This document shows, one piece after another, positions 1-5,557 of a stretch of DNA of 7,719 nucleotides; the first letter of the stretch is position 1; the number at the start of each line of letters is the position of its first letter. Where the stretch lies: positions 1-7,719 of the forward strand of contig CASBRC010000480.1 in NCBI GenBank assembly GCA_949128015.1. Reading direction: 5' to 3'. A program made the position numbers and the translations under genes. This DNA comes from Synechococcales cyanobacterium PMM_0003 (lineage in GTDB: Bacteria; Cyanobacteriota; Cyanobacteriia; Pseudanabaenales; Pseudanabaenaceae). A model generated the notes under the pieces. That model saw only the letters and a list, made by a program, of their open reading frames with translations. It was not told where the DNA came from and made no database searches.

Positions 1-77
1 CTCAAAGTTTGATTAATTGACTGGTAGAAAGTACGGATAATCGTTTCCTTCGCCTTCAGTTCAAAATCAATCTTCAA
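1..77 (-). CDS. Possible 5' end of a divergent gene, cut by the window edge
   Basis: One minus-strand frame stays open from a TAA near 160 to the left edge. From a TTG at 75-77 it reads LKIDFELKAKETIIRTFYQS and continues to the edge. The composition is protein-like: mixed charge and an amphipathic pattern, with no low-complexity sequence. No ATG lies in this frame. TTG 75-77 or GTG 105-107 would have to be the start, and neither has a clear Shine-Dalgarno sequence. The other five frames are closed in this stretch. The protein is not recognised. If real, it is transcribed divergently from the gene at 189, and the palindrome at 93-106 lies between the two starts. It may also be a chance open frame. 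Confidence 0.22.
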   Translation of the reverse strand, partial: MKIDFELKAKETIIRTFYQSINQTL

Positions 78-92
78 AAAACAACTATATTT

Positions 93-106
93 TGTGGTTA
101 ACCACA
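93..106. promoter_or_regulatory. Perfect 14-bp palindrome, possible operator
   Basis: TGTGGTTAACCACA is fully self-complementary and lies 82 bp upstream of the start at 189. The symmetry stops at both ends. The size fits a dimeric regulator's site. It does not match the NtcA pattern (GTA-N8-TAC). It also misses the CRP pattern, because the TGTG/CACA half-sites are 2 bp too close together. The regulator is unknown, and the function is inferred from symmetry and position only. Confidence 0.3.
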
Positions 107-188
107 CCCAATGGCAGAAGGGCAAGATTAGACAAGAGTGTTACGATCGCAATATGCAAATACAGGGTAAACGCAGGGACTCGAACTC

Positions 189-572
189 ATGAAATACTAC
201 ACATTTGGCAATAATTTCCCCAATGGTGGCGGCGGTGGCGATCGCTGGTCAGGTGTGCGTTTTTGGCTGACGACTTTACTTATTGTTTGGACATTTAGCA
301 CCATCGGTCTAGGCTGGCTCGTCAACTCCTTTTTTATCTTGATTGGTCTAATTACAGTTGCCCCTATAATTGGTTTTTTTGGTTTGCAATGGTGGATTAA
401 GCGCAGCATTGTCACCGCCGATTGTCCTATGTGCGATACAACCTTTAACGCCTCAAGGTCAAGCCAATTTCAATGCCCTAACTGTGGCGAACCTTTGCAA
501 GAACAGCAAAAGAAATTTGTACGGCTTACCCCGCCAGGCACGATTGATATTGATGTCCAAGTTGTTGATTAG
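189..572 (+). CDS. Small membrane protein with C-terminal zinc ribbon, unknown function
   Basis: This 127-residue protein is not assigned to a named family. Residues 1-20 are a Gly-rich, Tyr/Asn-rich N-terminus with GGGGG at 13-17. Residues about 24-45 and 48-70 are two closely spaced hydrophobic segments, likely a membrane hairpin. The soluble C-terminus has CPMC (C79, C82) and CPNC (C96, C99), giving CX2C-X13-CX2C, a typical zinc-ribbon (rubredoxin-knuckle) arrangement. The last 20 residues are acidic and beta-like. The ATG is the first start in frame and follows a stop-rich leader. No strong Shine-Dalgarno is visible (CGCAGGGA lies somewhat far upstream). A long hairpin follows 22 nt after the stop, so the gene is probably transcribed alone. 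It precedes ndhN on the same strand, but the hairpin and a separate promoter candidate argue against one operon. A role in thylakoid or plasma-membrane metal or protein handling would be speculation. Confidence 0.8.
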   Translation: MKYYTFGNNFPNGGGGGDRWSGVRFWLTTLLIVWTFSTIGLGWLVNSFFILIGLITVAPIIGFFGLQWWIKRSIVTADCPMCDTTFNASRSSQFQCPNCGEPLQEQQKKFVRLTPPGTIDIDVQVVD

Positions 573-593
573 CCCAATACTTTGCACTGTATT

Positions 594-646
594 AAAACCC
601 GAAAAATAAAGGCAGCGCTCAGCGCTGCCTTTATTTTTCGGGTTTT
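594..646 (+). terminator. Long perfect hairpin, likely terminator (repeat R1)
   Basis: The two 26-nt arms (594-619 and 621-646) are perfectly complementary around C620. The inner part is GC-rich (GGCAGCGCT) and the outer part is AAAACCCGAAAAATAAA, so the transcript ends in a U-rich run followed by GGGTTTT. It starts 22 nt after the stop of the small membrane protein. The stem is far longer than a usual intrinsic terminator, and its outer arm (AAAACCC...GGGTTTTGGA) recurs at 4713-4768. Confidence 0.7.
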
Positions 647-680
647 GGATCATGATTTTCAGCACTTTGCTTTGTATCTT

Positions 681-710
681 TTAACTTCTTTTGCTTTCTA
701 GGTATAAAAT
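681..710 (+). promoter_or_regulatory. ndhN: Candidate ndhN promoter
   Basis: A TATAAAAT block at 703-710 provides a -10-like element (TAAAAT at 705-710). TTAACT at 681-686 is a 4/6 match to TTGACA with an 18-bp spacer. It lies about 40 bp upstream of the ndhN start and after the hairpin at 594-646, so it would give ndhN its own transcript. It is assigned by consensus only. Confidence 0.35.
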
Positions 711-751
711 ACTATTAGCTCTATATTTAGCGTTTAGCATAGGATGTCACC

Positions 752-1201
752 ATGCCATTGATTGCAACCGATAAAATTGTCAAAGACCTTGAGAAAGCAG
801 GTACTTTAGCAATGCGCGTTCCCCCTGAAGGTGGTTGTGAAGGTCGTTATCAACTTCGCCTTAAGAATGCGGGTTATGACATTCTCTTTATTTCAGCTCG
901 CGGTTTAGGTGACGTGAATAGTTATCTCACGGATGTTCATGGTGTGCGTCCCGCTCACCTTGGCAAAACTGAAATTCGCACATATTTCATTCCTCCCGCC
1001 ATCCAATTTCGTCTAAATGCTTTGCCCGCAAAAGCTAAAGGTTTAGTGGTATGGATGATCGAAGGGAAATATTTGTCCAAGGAAGAGCTAGAAACTCTCA
1101 GCCAAATTTCTGATCGCGATCCTCGTGTAAAAATCGTGATTGAAACTGGTAGCGCTCGCGAAGTCACTTGGCAACCCCTCAAACAAGCCGTTGCCGCCTA
1201 A
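752..1201 (+). CDS. ndhN: NAD(P)H-quinone oxidoreductase subunit N (NdhN)
   Basis: NdhN is a peripheral-arm subunit of NDH-1, the thylakoid complex that passes electrons from ferredoxin to plastoquinone in respiration, cyclic electron flow and CO2 uptake. It occurs only in cyanobacteria and plastids. The 149-residue protein was recognised from family stretches: EGGCEGRYQLRLKNAGYD (about 26-43), ISARGLGDVNSYLTDVHGVRP (about 47-67), HLGK (69-72), the YFIPP block near residue 80, and KGLVVWMIEG (about 95-104). There is no signal peptide or membrane helix, as expected. The length is normal to slightly short. The ATG has AGGA at 741-744, 7 nt upstream. Monocistronic expression is likely: hairpins lie on both sides and the downstream gene converges. 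No oddities were seen in the conserved motifs. Confidence 0.96.
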   Translation: MPLIATDKIVKDLEKAGTLAMRVPPEGGCEGRYQLRLKNAGYDILFISARGLGDVNSYLTDVHGVRPAHLGKTEIRTYFIPPAIQFRLNALPAKAKGLVVWMIEGKYLSKEELETLSQISDRDPRVKIVIETGSAREVTWQPLKQAVAA

Positions 1202-1202
1202 A

Positions 1203-1229
1203 AAAGAGAGTCGCAGAGCGACTCTCTTT
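1203..1229 (+). terminator. Hairpin terminator after ndhN (repeat R2a)
   Basis: AAAGAGAGTCGC (1203-1214), loop AGA and its exact complement (1218-1229) form a 12-bp stem starting 2 nt after the ndhN stop codon. The 3' arm ends in CTTT and is followed by an A-rich spacer rather than a U-run. On its own it is a moderate terminator for ndhN. It probably works together with the next hairpin. Confidence 0.6.
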
Positions 1230-1235
1230 CAAAAA

Positions 1236-1270
1236 TAAAAAAATGAGTCGCTGCGCGACTCATTTTTTTA
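1236..1270. terminator. Bidirectional hairpin terminator for convergent genes (repeat R2b)
   Basis: The 16-nt arms 1236-1251 and 1255-1270 pair perfectly around TGC. The GC-rich core GAGTCGC is flanked by seven A (1237-1243) and seven T (1263-1269), so RNA from either strand ends in a U-run. This is a classic bidirectional intrinsic terminator between ndhN (plus) and the adaptor gene (minus). The adaptor's stop codon (1268-1270) is the last three bases of the arm. Confidence 0.8.
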
Positions 1271-2608
1271 TGGGCTTATTTTTGCGTCTGGCAGTTTGAC
1301 AAACACGCGATCGCCTACTTTTGCCCCATTCAAAATTTGAGTCTGATTGTCCACAGTTGAACCAATCGTTACAGGGCGAAATTGGGGTTTACCCTTTTCA
1401 TCAGCAATCAGTAAACCTGTTTTACCTTCTTGCGTAACGATCGCTACCGTTGGTACAACCAGCGCACTATCAATTCTTTGACCAATAAAGCGCAAATCTG
1501 TATTCATGCCTGATTGCAGCTTGTCTTTTCCAGTCTCTAAAGTTACCCGCACTTGAAATGACGTTACATTTTGCTCAATGATCGCTTCAGGAGCAATCAA
1601 GCGGACTTTGCCCTTAAAAACTTCAGTGGGGAAAGCATCAGCAACAATTTCGACCTCTTGACCAACCTTAATTTGAGAAATATCAACTTCAGGGACTTTA
1701 GCAATAATCTCTAGACCATTTGCGATCGCCACAATCGATGTCGATGATGATGAATTTGATGCTGAGGCAGTAGTAGTTGGGGTGACAAAAGCGCCTGCAT
1801 TAGCATATTTTTGGGTAATGATCCCCGTAAAGGGAGCGCGAATAACTGTATCTTCGATCTGGACTTCGATCACCCTGATCCCTGCGATCGCTTGGGCGAG
1901 TTGCGCTTCGGCTTGGGCGATATCCTCAACACGGCTACCATTGCGTGACTCTTCTAATATCTGCGTTGCCTCGACCAAATTAGCTTGGGCTGTTACTAAA
2001 TCAGCTTGAGCGCTGCGATCGTCGGTCATCACTTCATCAAAGCGATCGCTAGAGATTGCGCCTTCAGTTTGTAAACCTCGAAAGCGTGACATCTTCATAT
2101 TTGTTAATGCTAAACGCGATCGCGCTGATTGGACGCGACCACGCGATGAGTCAACTCTAGCCTGAGCTGCTGCAATATCTTCAGGACGGCTACCATTGCG
2201 TAGCTTGGCAAGATTCGCTTCACTGGCGACGGCACTAGCCTGCGCCTGATTAAGTTGGGGGATCAGATTGGCACTGTCCATCCGCGCAATCACTTGCCCA
2301 CGATTAACTCGCGCACCTTGCTCAACTAATAACTCAATTAGTTTCCCTGCTTGCTTCGGGCTGAGGTTAACGGTTTCAATTGGTACAACTGAGCCGCTTG
2401 ATTTAATTTTGATCGACAAAGACTTGGACTCGACCAATTCAGTTTTATCATTAATCGTTGTTGAGCTTTGATTGATTCCAGTCAAGACTCGGAAGGCTAC
2501 GAATCCACCTCCTAGTAAAACAACGAGTAAAACTACAACTAACCAAGGCTTTTTCCAAAGACTTGAGAGTTTGTTATTTGATTGTTTTTGGGAAACAGTA
2601 GTTTGCAT
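1268..2608 (-). CDS. Periplasmic adaptor (membrane fusion protein, HlyD/MacA type) of an efflux pump
   Basis: The 446-residue adaptor would link an inner-membrane ABC or RND pump to an outer-membrane channel. It has a cytoplasmic N-tail (1-20) and one membrane anchor (about 21-43). The first lipoyl half is at about 73-112 (PKQAGKLIELLVEQGARVNRG). A long alpha-helical coiled-coil hairpin spans about 113-250, and the second lipoyl half contains IRAPFTGIITQ (256-266). A beta-barrel follows at about 298-378, then a C-terminal membrane-proximal domain (383-446). The coiled coil carries a repeated motif, RNGSRPEDIAAAQARV (137-152) and RNGSRVEDIAQAEAQL (222-237). A Thr/Ser/Ala-rich tract (277-291) sits in the lipoyl/barrel junction. 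No pump or channel gene adjoins it: ndhN converges downstream and the cyclase diverges upstream. The start at ATG 2606-2608 gives a good anchor but has no obvious Shine-Dalgarno. The substrate is unknown. Confidence 0.9.
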   Translation of the reverse strand: MQTTVSQKQSNNKLSSLWKKPWLVVVLLVVLLGGGFVAFRVLTGINQSSTTINDKTELVESKSLSIKIKSSGSVVPIETVNLSPKQAGKLIELLVEQGARVNRGQVIARMDSANLIPQLNQAQASAVASEANLAKLRNGSRPEDIAAAQARVDSSRGRVQSARSRLALTNMKMSRFRGLQTEGAISSDRFDEVMTDDRSAQADLVTAQANLVEATQILEESRNGSRVEDIAQAEAQLAQAIAGIRVIEVQIEDTVIRAPFTGIITQKYANAGAFVTPTTTASASNSSSSTSIVAIANGLEIIAKVPEVDISQIKVGQEVEIVADAFPTEVFKGKVRLIAPEAIIEQNVTSFQVRVTLETGKDKLQSGMNTDLRFIGQRIDSALVVPTVAIVTQEGKTGLLIADEKGKPQFRPVTIGSTVDNQTQILNGAKVGDRVFVKLPDAKISP

Positions 2609-2649
2609 CGAGATTAAGCCTGACCGAAGCTAAAAGATGGAGATAGACG

Positions 2650-2706
2650 TAAAACCCAAAAAGCTGTAGCGTATGCTGTGCATACGCTACAGCTTTTTGG
2701 GTTTTA
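2650..2706. repeat. Long perfect inverted repeat between divergent genes (repeat R3)
   Basis: The 27-nt arms 2650-2676 and 2680-2706 are perfectly complementary around TGT. The outer part is TAAAACCCAAAAA and the inner part is GCTGTAGCGTATGC. It lies 41 bp upstream of the minus-strand adaptor start and 193 bp upstream of the plus-strand cyclase start, so it follows neither gene. It shares the AAAACCCAAA arm with 4713-4765. It could attenuate or stabilise the adaptor's leader RNA, overlap its promoter, or be a mobile palindromic repeat. Confidence 0.7.
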
Positions 2707-2790
2707 TATTTTATTTTGTCTGTGTACTTAAGTTATGTTATTACCGTGCATTTTGCATCATCCCACAGAATCAATGCTCTAGTTTTTGGC

Positions 2791-2796
2791 TATACT
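2791..2796 (+). promoter_or_regulatory. Candidate -10 element for the FHA-cyclase gene
   Basis: TATACT at 2791-2796 matches TATAAT in 5 of 6 positions. No good -35 hexamer lies 16-19 bp upstream, which is not unusual for activator-dependent cyanobacterial promoters. Transcription from here would start near 2803. This agrees with a start codon at 2900 and rules out the upstream in-frame TTG at 2786. Apart from this and the hairpin at 2650-2706, nothing else was recognised in 2609-2899. Confidence 0.3.
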
Positions 2797-2899
2797 CGCA
2801 GCTATCAAAAAACGGTATATTAGCAAAAGCAAAGACTCAAAGAGACGCAAAATATTTTCAAATCTACTCGTAAATTTATATTTGGGGATTAATAATCTT

Positions 2900-3916
2900 G
2901 TGAGTCAGCCTGTCACAATTTGGGATGAGAAAACACATATCGTACTTCACAAATCTGATGGTGCGATCCAGATTCCTCTTGTGAATGCATATTCTTGGAC
3001 ATTAGGGCGCGGCTCGGAAAATGATATTCCTCTGTCTGATAAATGTGCATCGCGCAACCATGCTATGTTCCAAATTGTTGGAGAAAGCAGTTATTTTCTG
3101 ATCGATCTTGGCAGTCGGAATGGGTCATTCGTGAATGGTAAACGGGTGACTATTCCTATAAGTTTGAAAAATGGCGATCGCATTATCCTTGGCGAAACAA
3201 ATTTAGAGTTTTATTGTCCTGAAACGATCACCTCACCTGATACTAACGCAACTCAAAACGAAGAAACTACCGATGCAGCCGCGACTGCCATGCTGCATAA
3301 GCGGCAATTAATTACGGTTTTGGTGGTTGATATTCGTGATTTCACAAAACTGACGCAACAGATGGATGAACATATTCTCTCAGAGGCGATCGGTACATGG
3401 TTTCGTCGCGCTGGAGAGATCATCGATCGTCATGGCAGTTGGGTAGATAAGTACATTGGCGATGCCGTGATGACAGTCTGGATTCATGAAACGAGCAAAA
3501 GCTCTGATACTGTCGCTACTCAAGATATGCTCAAAGTCTATCGCGCTCTGCATGAGCTTTACGAGATGAGCAATGAACTCAATCAACAGTTTGAATTTCC
3601 ATTTCAATTACGGGTCGGTGCTGGTGTAAATACTGGATATGCGATGGTTGGACAGATGGGCACAAGTGATCATCCTGACTATACAGCCCTTGGCGATACG
3701 GTTAATGCCGCCTTTCGATTGGAGTCATCGACTAAACAGTTGGGCTTAGATGTGGCGATCGGTTCTGCAACATATAGCCACACTCCCTATGCGGCTGTCT
3801 TACTACCACTCAAGCAATATTCTGTGGATCTCAAAGGTTACACCACCCCCACAATTACCTATGCGGGTACTTTTAACGAATTAGGTACATATATCAAAAA
3901 GCTAGACGCGGAATAG
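2900..3916 (+). CDS. FHA-domain class III adenylate cyclase
   Basis: The protein makes cAMP from ATP, and a phosphothreonine-binding FHA domain is fused in front. Numbering is from GTG 2900 (338 residues). The FHA domain (about 15-105) has GR at 36-37, SRNH at 51-54, the SRNG block around 72-75 and NG at 79-80, the usual phosphopeptide-loop residues. An acidic/Thr-rich linker (about 108-128) leads to the cyclase domain (about 137-325). All six class III residues are present: metal Asp D144 and D188, adenine-selecting K184 and T262, and transition-state N269 and R273. The Lys/Thr pair is that of cyanobacterial adenylate, not guanylate, cyclases. No membrane segment was seen. The frame is open further upstream to TTG 2786, but that part is basic, unlike FHA, and overlaps the promoter candidate, so GTG 2900 was chosen (weak GGGGA upstream at 11 nt). 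TTG 2882 is an alternative. Confidence 0.92.
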   Translation: MSQPVTIWDEKTHIVLHKSDGAIQIPLVNAYSWTLGRGSENDIPLSDKCASRNHAMFQIVGESSYFLIDLGSRNGSFVNGKRVTIPISLKNGDRIILGETNLEFYCPETITSPDTNATQNEETTDAAATAMLHKRQLITVLVVDIRDFTKLTQQMDEHILSEAIGTWFRRAGEIIDRHGSWVDKYIGDAVMTVWIHETSKSSDTVATQDMLKVYRALHELYEMSNELNQQFEFPFQLRVGAGVNTGYAMVGQMGTSDHPDYTALGDTVNAAFRLESSTKQLGLDVAIGSATYSHTPYAAVLLPLKQYSVDLKGYTTPTITYAGTFNELGTYIKKLDAE

Positions 3917-3943
3917 CAGAGTATTTAGCTTGTTGCAAACCGC

Positions 3944-3982
3944 AAAAAGAGCGAGTCAGAGCAGAGCGCCGCCTCTCTTTTT
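3944..3982 (+). terminator. Imperfect hairpin, weak terminator (decayed repeat R4)
   Basis: AAAAAGAG (3944-3951) pairs with CTCTTTTT (3975-3982), leaving a poorly paired GC-rich interior, and a short T-run ends the element. It lies 28 nt after the cyclase stop. Its sequence resembles the hairpin at 1201-1229 with small insertions that break the symmetry. The rest of the 3917-4072 gap has no other recognised signal. Confidence 0.4.
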
Positions 3983-4072
3983 TGGTGATTTGTTGGCTTA
4001 TTTTGCGATGATCGCGACTAAAGCACGGCTAGGATTGCTGTAAGCTAGAAGGCGATTTTTGAGCAAACAATT

Positions 4073-4693
4073 ATGAGCATCTTCTTGCAAACTCTTTCTC
4101 AAGCCAGTGCGATCTATGTCAAGCAAAAATTTGAAATTGCCGAAATATTTGGCTTTGAAACTCGTAATCGCTATCAAATCCAAACTGATGATGGTCAGCA
4201 GTTTGGTTATTGCGCTGAACCAAAGCTGGGTTTTGCGGATGCGATCATGCGGCAGTTTTTAGGGCATTGGCGAGTTTTTAATATTGTCGGCACGGATATG
4301 GCAAATCAACAGGTTTTTCGCGCCCATCACCCGTTTCGTTGGTTTTTTCAACACCTTGATGTCTTTGGGGCAGGCGATCGCGCTGTGGGAAGTTTGCAAC
4401 AAAAATTTGCATGGCTTAATAAGAAATTTGAATTTCTCGATACTAGAGGTCGAGTAGTGATGACTATGACCTCACCGATTTGGAAAATTTGGACATTCCC
4501 AATCAAAAAAGGAGAAAGGGAAGTATCCGTGATTGAAAAGAAATGGACAGGTTTTTCTAAAGAATTATTCACTGATGCTGATAACTTTAGAGTTCGCTTT
4601 ACCGATCTAAAATTAACGGCTGATGAAAAACTGCTGTTACTTGCTGGTGCAGTGTTTGTCGATCTCTTATACTTTGAGACTAAAGCTTCCTAG
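4073..4693 (+). CDS. Scramblase / LURP-one-related (Tubby-like fold) protein
   Basis: The 206-residue protein resembles the phospholipid scramblase/LURP-one superfamily, a 12-stranded beta-barrel around a hydrophobic C-terminal helix. Family-like features include the early strand FEIAEIFGFETRNRYQI (20-36) and the central basic/aromatic block FRAHHPFRWFFQHLDVF (82-98). Further on are IWKIWTFPI (136-144), IEKKWTGFSKELFTDADNFRVRF (154-176) and the C-terminal hydrophobic helix LLLLAGAVFVDLLYF (187-201). The KKW...F..E.FTDADNF stretch is the most characteristic part. Bacterial members are usually soluble or membrane-associated, and no lipid-scrambling activity is established for them, so the name describes the fold rather than the function. 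The start is the first ATG in frame, with no strong Shine-Dalgarno. The gene is flanked by hairpins, so it is probably monocistronic. Confidence 0.75.
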   Translation: MSIFLQTLSQASAIYVKQKFEIAEIFGFETRNRYQIQTDDGQQFGYCAEPKLGFADAIMRQFLGHWRVFNIVGTDMANQQVFRAHHPFRWFFQHLDVFGAGDRAVGSLQQKFAWLNKKFEFLDTRGRVVMTMTSPIWKIWTFPIKKGEREVSVIEKKWTGFSKELFTDADNFRVRFTDLKLTADEKLLLLAGAVFVDLLYFETKAS

Positions 4694-4712
4694 TTAGGAG
4701 CGCAAATTAAAT

Positions 4713-4765
4713 AAAACCCAAATATGATTCGGCGGGCGAAGCCCGCCGAATCATATTTGGGTTTT
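4713..4765 (+). terminator. Long perfect hairpin, likely terminator (repeat R5)
   Basis: The 25-nt arms 4713-4737 and 4741-4765 pair perfectly around GAA. The outer part is AAAACCCAAATAT and the inner part is GATTCGGCGGGC. It starts 20 nt after the scramblase-like gene's stop, and its 3' arm ends in ATTTGGGTTTT. The inner 12-nt arms are identical to those at 6616-6678, while the outer arms are not. The ligase reading frame runs open through the right part of this repeat. Confidence 0.7.
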
Positions 4766-4807
4766 GGAATGCATAAGTTATTTAATTTGAGATCATTAGG
4801 AGTTCTT

Positions 4808-5548
4808 TTGAACTATCAGATTATCCGTTACGAAGAAATCGACTCCACGAATAATGAAGCTTGGCGATTAATCGATTGCATTGAATCCCAAAACCTAAAC
4901 CTAAATCTAACTCCCTGCGGAACAGCAATTATTGCCAAACGCCAAAGCAATGGCAAAGGGCAACGTGGCAATGTTTGGCAGTCAGCTTTGGGCGGGTTAT
5001 TTATGTCTGTGATTTTGCAGCCAAATTTGGTGGCGGTGGACGCTCATCAAATTACATTATGTACAGCTTGGGGAATTGCGAAAGCACTGAACGAAACTGG
5101 GGCAAATGTAAAGCTAAAGTGGGTCAATGATTTATTAATCGATCGCCGCAAATTGGGTGGCATTCTTACTGAGACACGGATTGAGTCGGGGCAAATCCGT
5201 TATGCAGTGGTGGGGATCGGTATTAATTGGACAAATAAAGTGCCTGAAAGTGCGATCGCATTAGGTGAATTACCTACTTCCTTGTCCAGTATGGATGAAT
5301 TAATTGAGGTAGTCCTTTCGGGTATAGATTTGGGACAAACTCGCTGCGATCGCGAAGGTATACTGGGCATTTTGGCGGAATATTTGGAGATGCTCAGTGA
5401 TAAAAATGTGCGTAAAACAATTGATGGGCGGGAACTTCAAGGGCAAATAATCGACATTAGACCAACAGGCGAACTGGTAGTAAGATGGGAGGGCAGTTCC
5501 CAAGACGCGATCTATCAGCCTCAAAATTTTTCTGTCGGCTATCAGTAG
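4808..5548 (+). CDS. birA: Biotin-[acetyl-CoA-carboxylase] ligase, no DNA-binding domain
   Basis: The enzyme activates biotin with ATP and attaches it to the lysine of the biotin carboxyl carrier protein, which fatty-acid synthesis needs. Numbering is from TTG 4808 (246 residues). Seen are the substrate-entry motif EIDSTNNEA (10-18), the biotin/AMP loop SNGKGQRGNVW (47-57; family pattern GxGxxGR), KWVNDL (104-109) and KLGGIL (115-120). K115 matches the lysine that contacts biotin and ATP in E. coli BirA. A small SH3-like C-terminal domain follows (about 206-246). The helix-turn-helix of repressor-type BirA is absent, so it should not act as a regulator. TTG 4808 has AGGAG at 4798-4802, 5 nt upstream, and puts the conserved region at residue 2. 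ATG 4769 (259 residues) begins only 3 nt after the hairpin. ATG 4724 lies inside the hairpin and would translate it. The M23 peptidase gene follows after 9 nt. Confidence 0.93.
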   Translation: MNYQIIRYEEIDSTNNEAWRLIDCIESQNLNLNLTPCGTAIIAKRQSNGKGQRGNVWQSALGGLFMSVILQPNLVAVDAHQITLCTAWGIAKALNETGANVKLKWVNDLLIDRRKLGGILTETRIESGQIRYAVVGIGINWTNKVPESAIALGELPTSLSSMDELIEVVLSGIDLGQTRCDREGILGILAEYLEMLSDKNVRKTIDGRELQGQIIDIRPTGELVVRWEGSSQDAIYQPQNFSVGYQ

Positions 5549-5557
5549 ACTTAAAAT

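Noticed and set aside
93..106. CRP (SyCRP1)-type cAMP receptor site, tempting because a cyclase is nearby.
   Set aside because: The TGTG and CACA half-sites are separated by 2 bp less than the consensus, and the site is 2.8 kb from the cyclase.
172..190. GGGACTCGAACTC resembles a tRNA T-arm on the minus strand (GAGTTCGAGTCCC).
   Set aside because: The flanking bases do not form a T-stem, and no anticodon arm, D-arm or acceptor stem can be built around it.
2821..2855. Short repeated CAAAGACTCAAAGAGACGCAAA-like string suggesting a tandem repeat.
   Set aside because: There are only two or three imperfect units of about 8-10 nt, too short and irregular to call.
2673..2873. A 66-codon plus-strand open frame.
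   Set aside because: It starts inside the R3 hairpin and is Phe/Tyr/Cys-rich without family features. It overlaps the cyclase leader, so it is judged a chance frame.
2786..2899. N-terminal extension of the FHA-cyclase from TTG 2786.
   Set aside because: It is Lys/Arg-rich and not FHA-like, it overlaps the best -10 candidate, and GTG 2900 leaves a complete FHA domain.
3998..4183. A 61-codon minus-strand open frame across the start of the scramblase-like gene.
   Set aside because: It lies largely antisense to a well-supported gene and has no start signal or recognisable family.
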